NCBI RefSeq assembly: GCF_014201735.1
Contig: NZ_JACHFE010000002.1
Span: 248,001 to 312,000, forward strand
Origin: Marinobacter oulmenensis
Lineage (GTDB): Bacteria; Pseudomonadota; Gammaproteobacteria; Pseudomonadales; Oleiphilaceae
Length of the DNA stretch: 64,000 bases
Direction of reading: 5' to 3'
Of the stretch, positions 41,978 to 49,329 are shown piece after piece (the stretch's first letter is position 1; each line of letters starts with the position of its first letter). Under the pieces are notes generated by a model. It saw nothing but the letters and a program-made list of their open reading frames with translations, did no database searches and had not been told where the DNA came from. The position numbers and the translations under genes were made by a program.

Positions 41978-44686
41978 CTATGCTTCTTTCTCAAAAATCC
42001 AGCAGCGCACGGTGTCTTTGGCCCCGTTGTTGAGGCCCTGGCGTATCACGCTGCGCACAGTGCGGCTGCTGTCGACAAACTTCCGGCTGCGGCTGGTTTT
42101 GAGGTGCCGCTTGAGCTCTGTCAGTGGCGGGGTGCGGATCTTCATGTCGGCGCACACCTGTTCGAAGTGCTTCAGATTCACGGCAATCAGCTTTTCATCG
42201 CCGTGGTGGTCCAACATTGGGTAGCCGTTCAGGCCCTCGATGTAGTCGAACGCTTCCCAGAATTCCTGCACCATCGGGTGGTCTGCGTTCACGCTGGTCT
42301 GGCGCTCCAGGGCCATGGACTGGACCATTTCCCGGGCAGGTTCCAGGTAGCTTTCCGGCAGCAGGTTCAGGCATTCGCGGCCCAAGCAATCCACCAGGGC
42401 CTGCAGCTGGCCGTGGTTCTTGGCGATCCGGAGAATGCGGATTTCCGGCAGTTCGGCCAGGGCCTTTTCGTACAGCGGCGCGCGCTCTTTCAGCAGGCGC
42501 ATGACGCCGGCCTCGCTGGTGGTGGCCTGCAGGGCAAAGCCGCTCACAGAGTCCATGGCTGTGCGTTCCAGCTTTTCGGCCAGGGCCTTGGTGGTGTCGT
42601 TGTGGCTTTCACGAGTGAAGGTCAGGTGGCAGATGCGCTGCATGACCGCCGGGCTGGCGCTTACCTGGGCGTTCTGGCTGATCAGAATGGCGCCCCGGAA
42701 GGGTGGTTCGTAGGTGTCGTTGCCGCCATTCTTCTGGCCACGGCTGCGCACGCTGCGGCCGTTGTAGGCGGTTTTGAGTTCGTCCCAGTCGAACTGCTTC
42801 TGCTTGGCGCCGGCGTCCTGGTCCCGGTCTGATTCGATCAGTACAACCGGCAGATTGCTCACCTGGGCGAAGTTCCTCGCCCGGGCGGCCAGCGTGGCTT
42901 TGCTGGGGTCAAACCCTTCGTAGTCCTGCCGGCCGACCAGCTTCCAGAGGAATTCGATCAGCGTGGACTTGCCGGACCCGGCTTCACCGACGATCTCCAG
43001 GAACGGGAAAGACTTGTGTTCCCTTCGGATCTGTTCGGCAAACAGGGTGCCCAGCCAGAACGCCAGCGCCACCACGCCTTTGGGGCCGAAACAGTCGGCC
43101 AGATCCCGCGCCCAGCCATGCTCGTAATCGGCGGTTTTGCGGTTGATGTTCAGGCCCACGGATTCGGATAGCGTTTTCACGCTCATGCGGCCGATGTCGT
43201 AGTAGTCCTCGTTGTTGAGCTCGAACACCTGGCCGGCGTGTACGGCCAGCTCGGGGAACACCCACGTTTGGTGCTCTTTGCTGTAACCGATGAAATCGAT
43301 GGTCTCTACGGTTTTAATGCCGCTGATTTGCTGCTTCAGCAGGCGGTCCAGTTGCTGGCTGGAGCCGGTCCAGACTGCGCCCGGGGCGATGCCCAGCAGG
43401 CGTTTTTTAAACTCGCTGGCGCTGGCCAACTGGCCACCGGAGAAGGTGTTTTTTACGGGGGTGCCGTCGTGCGGGAAATCCACCCGGCTGTAGTACCAGG
43501 ACTCGTCCGTTACCTTGTTGGCCAGGTAGTACAGGAACGTGGGGTAGCAGTTGGCGATTTCTGATACCGCGTTGCATTGCTCCAGGGCCTTGTCCTTGAT
43601 TTCTCGATCCGTCAGGGCCTCGCTGCTTTCCTCGAGTTCGTTAATGGCCTGCTGGTATTCGTCCATCTTGAGCCTGAACCAGAACAGGCGGTTGCCGAAC
43701 CCGAAAGGGAATTCGCGGCGGCCGGTGTGGCTGAAGATTAGCGAGGCTTTTTCGCCAGCACTGCGGGCAATCACCAAATCACCCTGGTACAGGTATTCGC
43801 GGGTGTTTACCTCGCCGTCTTCGCTGACAAGTTCCTTACGTTGCCAGGCGTCGTTCCAGTCGCGCTTTGTTTTGCCTTCCTGGGGGATGGTGGCAGCGCC
43901 GACTTTCCAGCCTTCCGCGCTGGCCATGTTGGCAAATTTGCGCATATAGGCGGTGCCGGCCTTGTCGCCGTCCAGCGCCCAGATAATCTTCGGGGGTTTG
44001 GTGCCCGCTTCCTCGCACGCGGCGGCGATTCTGGCCAGCAACTTTTCCGGGTAGTTGTTGCAACTGAAAGCGGCCACGGCCGGAATGCCTGCGTGGTATA
44101 GGGCGATGGCATCGAAGATGCCTTCCACCACCCAAAGCTCGGACAACTGGGAAAGGTCCAGCGCCGGCGGAACCCAGGCATCGCCACGGAAGGCGGCACC
44201 CCGGTTAAAGTGGGCCTTCATCTTTCCGAAGCGCTCCGGCTTGTCGATCAGCCGTTCCCAGAAGTCCCGATCGTTGATCTGGAAACGCACGGTGGCGCTG
44301 GAAATGTTGCGGTCGTAATCCCAGTAGGTTTCCTGGGTGTACCAGCCGCAGATCTTGGCCAGATCAAAACCACGACCGTCGGCCATGTAGGCATCAGCCA
44401 CTTCGGTACCGGTGGGCTTTTCGCCGGGCTTTCTGTCCCGGTTGGCGACTCGCTCTGTCCAACTATTGAACAGATCCGGGAACAGCTCCTTCACGTGGTG
44501 CTGTTCACCACACCGGGACTGACGGCCGCAGGCCAGCATCCAGGGTGCGTCCAGTGCGATGAACGCTTCCTTTTTGCCGCAGCTCGGGCAGCGGAGGCGG
44601 CGCATGTATTTGCCGTCGCTGCTTTCCTTGCCGTCAAAGTCTGTGCGCAGACGGGTGAGAATGTCTGCCCGTAGTTGGTCCTGCAT
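41978..44686 (-). CDS. TOPRIM primase-helicase
   Basis: 902 residues. An N-terminal zinc ribbon (C33, C36, C53, C59) is followed by a TOPRIM domain with WVVEGIFDAIALYHAG and WALDGDKAGTAY. The C-terminal half is an ATPase with Walker A FLEIVGEAGSGKSTLIEF near 570 and VVLIESDRDQDAG. It combines priming and unwinding for phage DNA replication. P2 itself uses the rolling-circle nickase gpA, so this is a different replication module. It is the largest early gene. Confidence 0.88.
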   Translation of the reverse strand: MQDQLRADILTRLRTDFDGKESSDGKYMRRLRCPSCGKKEAFIALDAPWMLACGRQSRCGEQHHVKELFPDLFNSWTERVANRDRKPGEKPTGTEVADAYMADGRGFDLAKICGWYTQETYWDYDRNISSATVRFQINDRDFWERLIDKPERFGKMKAHFNRGAAFRGDAWVPPALDLSQLSELWVVEGIFDAIALYHAGIPAVAAFSCNNYPEKLLARIAAACEEAGTKPPKIIWALDGDKAGTAYMRKFANMASAEGWKVGAATIPQEGKTKRDWNDAWQRKELVSEDGEVNTREYLYQGDLVIARSAGEKASLIFSHTGRREFPFGFGNRLFWFRLKMDEYQQAINELEESSEALTDREIKDKALEQCNAVSEIANCYPTFLYYLANKVTDESWYYSRVDFPHDGTPVKNTFSGGQLASASEFKKRLLGIAPGAVWTGSSQQLDRLLKQQISGIKTVETIDFIGYSKEHQTWVFPELAVHAGQVFELNNEDYYDIGRMSVKTLSESVGLNINRKTADYEHGWARDLADCFGPKGVVALAFWLGTLFAEQIRREHKSFPFLEIVGEAGSGKSTLIEFLWKLVGRQDYEGFDPSKATLAARARNFAQVSNLPVVLIESDRDQDAGAKQKQFDWDELKTAYNGRSVRSRGQKNGGNDTYEPPFRGAILISQNAQVSASPAVMQRICHLTFTRESHNDTTKALAEKLERTAMDSVSGFALQATTSEAGVMRLLKERAPLYEKALAELPEIRILRIAKNHGQLQALVDCLGRECLNLLPESYLEPAREMVQSMALERQTSVNADHPMVQEFWEAFDYIEGLNGYPMLDHHGDEKLIAVNLKHFEQVCADMKIRTPPLTELKRHLKTSRSRKFVDSSRTVRSVIRQGLNNGAKDTVRCWIFEKEA

Positions 44687-44702
44687 TGGGGATGGCTCCG
44701 GT

Positions 44703-45041
44703 TCAGGCGTTCAGGTAGTGCTTGGTGGCCTGTTCGCGCAGGGCCAGCAGTTCTCGAACGGAAAAGATGCTGGTGCGGCCGGTGCTGGGGTCTTGTATGA
44801 CCACCATGTTGCCGCTGGTGCAGGTGGTATCGACGTAGGCCCCGGCGGTGGCGGCCCTGTCGAGGTCAGTCCATGCGGTGACTGCGATGAACGTGGCCCG
44901 GCGCAGGCTGCAACTGAATTCCTCCACCAGGGTTTCGGCCACCATGGTGATGGCGCTTTCCGCCCTGGTGCCGGAATCGCGCAGGGCGATCAGTTGGCTG
45001 TAGGCGGCGTTGTGGATGGCGTTTTGGGCAGTGGCTGTCAT
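44703..45041 (-). CDS. Phage hypothetical protein
   Basis: 112 residues. Helical N-terminal half (AAYSQLIALRDSGTRAESAIT) and a C-terminal strand (MVVIQDPSTGRTSIFSVREL). Unknown family. The start overlaps the Ogr-like gene stop (ATGA at 45038-45041). Confidence 0.6.
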   Translation of the reverse strand: MTATAQNAIHNAAYSQLIALRDSGTRAESAITMVAETLVEEFSCSLRRATFIAVTAWTDLDRAATAGAYVDTTCTSGNMVVIQDPSTGRTSIFSVRELLALREQATKHYLNA

Positions 45042-45349
45042 TGGTCGTTTCCTTCCTTGCTTGCGTCGCTTTCGTCACCGATCAGGGCTATTTGCAGGTG
45101 GCGCTTCAGGGATTCGGTGTATGGGATGCGCTTATCTTTCTCTTTGCCGGTGGCCGACAGGCGGGCCACGTGCTCGATGTGGATCGAGCCCCGGTAGCCG
45201 CACTCGATGTCCTGGCACATCACGTAGGCCCGGCGCAGGAGCGAATCCAGCTTCTGGCTGGTTCGCACCCGGCAGACTTCCCCGCAGTCCGGGCAGAAGA
45301 TGCGCAAGTAATTGCGCTTGATGGGTTTCTTTACTCTGGCCTCGGTCAC
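45038..45349 (-). CDS. ogr: Ogr/Delta-type zinc-finger late transcription activator
   Basis: 103 residues from a GTG at 45349 that overlaps the previous stop (GTGA). The frame is open further upstream but that part duplicates the neighbour. The core FCPDCGEVCRVRTSQKLDSLLRRAYVMCQDIECGYRGSIHIEH, shown as motif C-x2-C ... C-x4-C, is the Ogr/Delta pattern. P2 Ogr activates the late promoters. Unlike P2, the gene is in the early operon, not at the late-operon end. Its likely targets are the 21-bp motifs upstream of genes V and FI. Confidence 0.82.
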   Translation of the reverse strand: MTEARVKKPIKRNYLRIFCPDCGEVCRVRTSQKLDSLLRRAYVMCQDIECGYRGSIHIEHVARLSATGKEKDKRIPYTESLKRHLQIALIGDESDASKEGNDQ

Positions 45350-45534
45350 TTGCGGGGGCCTCCTACTGCGTGAAGGGCGCGGTTTCGCCCGGTGAGTTTC
45401 AGGCTCGAGCCTTTTAACCGTTGCTTGACCAGCCACTCGGCGGCCTGGTCCTGAGTCTCCAGCCCCTGCTGCTGCCGTATGGTTTCGAGGAGGCGTTGTT
45501 CCTCCGGTGTCAGCTCTAAGGAGATTTCCGGCAT
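45346..45534 (-). CDS. Small phage protein
   Basis: 62 residues. LELTPEEQRLLETIRQQQGLETQDQAAEWLVKQRL has helices with heptad spacing; the tail is basic. Possibly a DNA-binding protein. It overlaps the Ogr-like gene by four bases. Confidence 0.55.
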   Translation of the reverse strand: MPEISLELTPEEQRLLETIRQQQGLETQDQAAEWLVKQRLKGSSLKLTGRNRALHAVGGPRK

Positions 45535-45544
45535 TTTCAGGACC

Positions 45545-45766
45545 TCAAAAGGTGCGAATGTGCGCCTCGGTATTCCCGGCGCCAGCGGTCATGCTTTCTC
45601 CCGTGGGCAGCAAGGCGGACTCAGCCTGGGCTATCAGCATCTGGCGAATCAGCCCGGCCCGGTCGGTGCCGGTGTAATCCACCAGGGCGTTGATCAAAGC
45701 GGCTTCGTAGTCGTCCAGATTGATGCTGACGCGGTTTTTCCGGATTCGTTTGGGGTCCTGATACAT
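45545..45766 (-). CDS. Ribbon-helix-helix-like protein
   Basis: 73 residues. RKNRVSINLDDYEAALINALVDYTGTDRAGLIRQML fits the ribbon-helix-helix pattern (beta-strand VSINL, two helices, glycine before helix two). Likely a small repressor or antirepressor of the early operon. Confidence 0.65.
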   Translation of the reverse strand: MYQDPKRIRKNRVSINLDDYEAALINALVDYTGTDRAGLIRQMLIAQAESALLPTGESMTAGAGNTEAHIRTF

Positions 45767-45783
45767 GGCGTTTTCCTTAGGTC

Positions 45784-45984
45784 TCAGGCTTGCTGGCCGC
45801 TTTTGTACTGCTCCAGTCCCTGCAAAAAGAAGATGCGGGCCTGGGCAGCCATGGAGCGGCTTTCCTTTTTGGCGATGTCGTGCAGCTCGTCGCGTTCCTG
45901 TTCCATCAGGCGGAGCGCAACCGGTTTGCCGACAACAACGCCGGATGGGGCGCGGGAGAAGACGGGTTTATTGGCGGCAGCCAT
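45784..45984 (-). CDS. Ribbon-helix-helix-like protein, first gene divergent from the repressor
   Basis: 66 residues. GKPVALRLMEQERDELHDIAKKESRSMAAQARIFFLQGL is compatible with an Arc/MetJ-type fold. It is the first gene of the early operon, back to back with the CI-like gene across the 100-bp control region, where a Cro or Cox function would be expected. That role is inference. Confidence 0.62.
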   Translation of the reverse strand: MAAANKPVFSRAPSGVVVGKPVALRLMEQERDELHDIAKKESRSMAAQARIFFLQGLEQYKSGQQA

Positions 45985-45994
45985 GGTGTATCCT

Positions 45995-46017
45995 CTGTGT
46001 TATGTCGTGTTACACAG
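45995..46017. promoter_or_regulatory. Candidate operator in the repressor / early control region
   Basis: CTGTGT, 11 bases, ACACAG forms an inverted repeat. GTGTTA occurs twice inside it, 10 bp apart (45997 and 46007). It lies between the divergent early operon and the repressor gene. No experimental support. Confidence 0.45.
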
Positions 46018-46084
46018 AATGATAGACGCATAAATGGTTGCCGGTAAACAAACATGCGATTTTATTTATCTATCGGAAATATAA

Positions 46085-46756
46085 ATGAGTGACGAAAAAT
46101 ATAATGGGTTATCAATAGTAACCAGAATGAAAGAGTGCCTGGGGCTTGACCGAGATAAAGATCTGGCGGCGCATTTCGGGGTTAACCCACAGATGGTTTA
46201 CAACTGGAAGGCTCGGGGCACGATCCCTCTGGACCAGTGCATTCAACTGCGGGAAGAAAAGGGCCTTAGCCTGGACTGGTTGCTTTTGGGCGTGGGTATA
46301 TCAGAACCGGTTAGAGAGCCATCGGCAGGCTACTACGTAGACCAGGAATACACAGAAGTTCCTCTATATGACGTTGAAGCCAGCGCCGGCGACGGCTCTT
46401 TCTTTGAAGACGAAAACATTGTTGGTTACCGGAAATTCTCCAACGACTGGCTCACCCGGGAGGGGCTGAACAAGGCCACGCTGGCGCTTATTCGTGTTGC
46501 CGGCGATTCCATGGATAGCACACTGCATGATGGGGATACCGTCCTGGTCGATCTATCAAAGAGAAAGCCTGACGGCGTTTTCGCTCTTCGTTTTGGTGAT
46601 GCGCTTCGGATCAAGCGACTACAGCGGATGACGGATGGTTCGCTGAGGGTGTCCAGCGACAACGAGATGTACCGGGAAGAGGTGGTCCATCCGGAAAACC
46701 TGGACCAGATCGAGATTATCGGCCTGTGCCATTGGCGCGGCGGGCGCGTTTTCTAG
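46085..46756 (+). CDS. cI: CI-type repressor with S24 (LexA-like) autocleavage domain
   Basis: 223 residues. The N-terminal helix-turn-helix (MKECLGLDRDKDLAAHFGVNPQMVYNWKARGTIPLDQCIQL) belongs to the phage CI_repr group. The C-terminal S24 peptidase has a candidate cleavage site EASAGDGSF, catalytic Ser in VAGDSMDSTLHDGD and catalytic Lys in ALRIKRLQ. Such repressors cut themselves when RecA is activated by DNA damage. It therefore keeps lysogeny and is likely SOS-inducible, unlike the P2 C repressor. Codon and base use are AT-richer than the early operon. Confidence 0.9.
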   Translation: MSDEKYNGLSIVTRMKECLGLDRDKDLAAHFGVNPQMVYNWKARGTIPLDQCIQLREEKGLSLDWLLLGVGISEPVREPSAGYYVDQEYTEVPLYDVEASAGDGSFFEDENIVGYRKFSNDWLTREGLNKATLALIRVAGDSMDSTLHDGDTVLVDLSKRKPDGVFALRFGDALRIKRLQRMTDGSLRVSSDNEMYREEVVHPENLDQIEIIGLCHWRGGRVF

Positions 46757-46802
46757 AAGAAGAAATGAGAATTGGGTGTTGGCTGACTCAGGGAGTAATG
46801 GC

Positions 46803-47267
46803 ATGGAAATCATCTGTTTTAACTACACTGATTCGCGAGGCCATACCACGGACTGGCGGCTTTCGGAGTGGAAAGAATCGGGCCGCTACCTACAAGGAGT
46901 GTGTTCTGTCGATGGCCGGTTCCGGACCTTCCGGAAGGATCGGGTGAACTCTTACCTGGATGCTGGCGCAGACGTCTTAACGGAGCCTTATTCACCGCCG
47001 CCACCGACAATCGATACCCGTCCGGAGATCTGCTTCACTGGATTCCCAAAGGTTCAAAGAGGCGCCCTTGAGGATATGGCTCGTAGCCACGAAATGGCCG
47101 TTAAAAAGGATGTGACCAAAGACCTGGCTTTCCTCTGTTGTGGTCCGAATGCCGGGCCGGCAAAAGTTGCCAAGGCAAGGGAGCGGGGCTGCTTAATTAT
47201 TGATGAGCCGGGGTTGAAGATGATGCTGGATACCGGGGAAATCCCGGAATCCTGGGAGTATGAATAG
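46803..47267 (+). CDS. WYL-like / BRCT-domain fusion protein, prophage cargo
   Basis: 154 residues from the ATG at 46803 (GGGAGTAATGGC before it). The first ~50 residues (FNYTDSRGHTTDWRLSEWKESGRYLQGVC, then RTFRKDRV) resemble a WYL-domain beta-barrel. Residues ~75-150 form a BRCT domain (ICFTGFPKVQRGALEDMA; LAFLCCGPNAGPAKVAKARERGCLIIDEPGL) like the one ending LigA at the left of this window. It has no ligase catalytic domain. It lies after cI on the same strand, so it may be expressed in the lysogen. Confidence 0.75.
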   Translation: MEIICFNYTDSRGHTTDWRLSEWKESGRYLQGVCSVDGRFRTFRKDRVNSYLDAGADVLTEPYSPPPPTIDTRPEICFTGFPKVQRGALEDMARSHEMAVKKDVTKDLAFLCCGPNAGPAKVAKARERGCLIIDEPGLKMMLDTGEIPESWEYE

Positions 47268-47320
47268 CCCGTCATATTCCGGAAAATGGATAGTCATAAA
47301 AGCGAAAATGGAGCAGTACC

Positions 47321-47854
47321 ATGGCAATGACCAAATGCAAAGAGTGCAAACAGGAAGTATCCACCACCGCCAAGAAGTGCCCGCATTGCGGCGTTTCAAA
47401 CCCCGGGGTGACCGCCAAGGAAATGGCCATCGGCACTGCTGTGGTGGTCGTTGTTTTGTTTGGTTTTGGGGCGTGGCTGGTGTCTGATGATGAATCGGAG
47501 GCGGCGGTATCAGAAGCCGATGCAGTGAAAGCGGAAGCCCAGATGGATGCAGAAGCCTGCCGGCAGGATCTTCAGTGCTGGGGCAAGGAAAACTGGGCGG
47601 CGGCCACTAACCGCTGCCAGAAGCAGATCGAGCGCCAGGCGCAGTATGAAGTGAAGTGGACCGACTCATACCCCGATACCAAGCTAACCCGCAGGGCCTG
47701 GCTGGACCAGGAAGAGGGCACGCTGACTTACTACGGTGACCGGGTTCAGTTCTCCAACGCCTATGGTGCTTTCCAGAACTACATTTACCGCTGTGACTAT
47801 GATCCGTTCACCAAAACGGTGATCAATCTGGAAATGGAGCCGGGGCGGATCTGA
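47321..47854 (+). CDS. Membrane-anchored zinc-ribbon protein, prophage cargo
   Basis: 177 residues. An N-terminal zinc ribbon (C6-x2-C9 and C20-x2-C23, in CKECKQEV and KCPHCGVSN) is followed by one TM helix (MAIGTAVVVVVLFGFGAWLV, residues ~36-55) and a ~120-residue domain, probably periplasmic, with four or more cysteines (ACRQDLQCWGKENW; NRCQKQIERQ; YRCDYDPF). Zinc ribbon inside, sensor or plug outside is plausible. GGAGCAGTACC precedes the ATG. Downstream of the BRCT gene and 3 bp from convergent gene D. Confidence 0.7.
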   Translation: MAMTKCKECKQEVSTTAKKCPHCGVSNPGVTAKEMAIGTAVVVVVLFGFGAWLVSDDESEAAVSEADAVKAEAQMDAEACRQDLQCWGKENWAAATNRCQKQIERQAQYEVKWTDSYPDTKLTRRAWLDQEEGTLTYYGDRVQFSNAYGAFQNYIYRCDYDPFTKTVINLEMEPGRI

Positions 47855-47857
47855 CCG

Positions 47858-48844
47858 TTACCCATTCCCGGTTTCAGCCTCCAGGCTGGACACTAAACCG
47901 CTGTCGCTCACGCTGTGGGCGACAGAAACCACCACCCATTCCCGTTCGTTAATCTGCCGTTTCAGCCCCTGTACCCGCATCCGGAATTCCGGGCCGATGT
48001 CTGGCCGGCCGGTGGCCAGGGTGATGCTGAACTCCGCCTCCCCGCGTTTTATCCGGTTGAGCTCTGCCACGGCTGCGGCGTTGGCCTCCTGTTGGTTGGC
48101 GTAGGTGCCGCGCAGGCGTTTGGTCCGTTCGTCGGTGCCGGCCTGCACGGGCTTTTGCTCCCCCGCGTCCAGGTCATTGTAGTAGGCCACCACGCCGGTG
48201 TAGTTGTCGCGGTCTTTCTCGCTGTAGTTGTACCCGTCGCCATCGCCCGGGGTGATGGTGATCAGCGGCATGGCCTGCCCGGAGACGGTTTCGGCCTGGC
48301 CTTTTGGCAGGAACAGCAGGCGGCCGGATTTCACGGTTGCGATGGCGTCGTGCTGTTCGGCCAGGCGGGTGACCAGGTTCAGGTCGCTTTCGTCGGTCTG
48401 GTCCAGGTGTTCGATGGTGCGGCCCGCCAGGGCGCTGCCGATCACTGGCTCCAGGCTGTGGTTGTCGGCGATGGTGGCCACCAGGTCGCCCACGTTGGTT
48501 TGGTGCCAGCTGCGGGTTTTGCGGGTGGGCAGATCGCCGCGCATGTCTGCAGCGCGCGCGCTGATGCTGATGACATCCGGCGGGCCGCTGAAGCTGGCGT
48601 CGTCTACCGTGAAAAGGCCTTTTTCTTCCAGGGGCTGGCCGCGCCAGCCGAACGCCACCTGGATTTCTGCGCCCTTGGGCGGGATCTCCAGGGCGCCGTC
48701 GTGGTCGCTGAGTGTGATGCTGAGGGTGTCGGCCTCGTCTCCACGTTTGGTGCTGACTGTGAGGTCGATCAGGCGGCCGTTTACTTTGGGCGTGATGTCC
48801 TGGCCGTTCACCACCAGGCGGTAGTCCGGGGCTTTGTGGTTCAT
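47858..48844 (-). CDS. D: P2 gpD-like tail protein (late control D)
   Basis: 328 residues. PDYRLVVNGQDITPKVNGRLIDLTVSTKRGDEADTL is the characteristic start, and VAFGWRGQPLEEKGLFTVDDASFSGPP the family core. gpD is part of the P2 tail tip/baseplate region. The last late gene in this orientation, overlapping U by 4 bp. Confidence 0.93.
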   Translation of the reverse strand: MNHKAPDYRLVVNGQDITPKVNGRLIDLTVSTKRGDEADTLSITLSDHDGALEIPPKGAEIQVAFGWRGQPLEEKGLFTVDDASFSGPPDVISISARAADMRGDLPTRKTRSWHQTNVGDLVATIADNHSLEPVIGSALAGRTIEHLDQTDESDLNLVTRLAEQHDAIATVKSGRLLFLPKGQAETVSGQAMPLITITPGDGDGYNYSEKDRDNYTGVVAYYNDLDAGEQKPVQAGTDERTKRLRGTYANQQEANAAAVAELNRIKRGEAEFSITLATGRPDIGPEFRMRVQGLKRQINEREWVVVSVAHSVSDSGLVSSLEAETGNG

Positions 48845-49323
48845 GCCAGCGAGCCTCCGCCACCATTACGGCGTGGCTGGTAGAGGCCCAGGCCGATGGC
48901 GGCGTCCTGGTTGTTTGCGGCCTGGTCTCGGAAGTCCTGGAAGTTGCTGTCGTCTACCCGAATCAGGCTGATGCTGAATTCGATTTTCCGTGGGGTGCCG
49001 TCGCTGAAAAACACGGTGCTGGTTTCGGTCACGCTGGTGATGCTCCAGAATCCGTACACCCGCCCGCTGCCTTCGATCAGCGGCCATGCTTTGCCCTCGT
49101 CGGCCATGATTCGCACGTCGTCCAGTGTCATGCGGCCGCCGGTGAGCTCCGGGTACAGGGTGCCAGAGAGCTGGATGGTGTCTTCCCCGGGGCCGGTGAA
49201 CTGGTACGCGGGGCGCTGGCCTACGCGGGCCTGGCTGGGGTGGCGCCATTGCGTGGCCCGCTGCAGTTGCTGATAGGGCAGGGATTGGGTTTCGAACACG
49301 AACATGCCAAGGGTCATCATCAT
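48841..49323 (-). CDS. U: P2 gpU-like tail protein
   Basis: 160 residues. Family pattern: MMTLGMFVFETQSLPYQQLQRATQWRHPSQARV at the N-terminus, DTIQLSGTLYPELTGGRMTLDDVR, YGFWSITSV. Involved in tail completion. Adjacent to D and T as in P2. Confidence 0.93.
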   Translation of the reverse strand: MMMTLGMFVFETQSLPYQQLQRATQWRHPSQARVGQRPAYQFTGPGEDTIQLSGTLYPELTGGRMTLDDVRIMADEGKAWPLIEGSGRVYGFWSITSVTETSTVFFSDGTPRKIEFSISLIRVDDSNFQDFRDQAANNQDAAIGLGLYQPRRNGGGGSLA

Positions 49324-49329
49324 TGCGGT

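Noticed and set aside
41546-42832. Long rightward frame (428 residues) opposite the primase-helicase and TraR-like genes
   Set aside because: It is a GC-rich shadow of well-supported genes on the other strand and has no recognisable domain.
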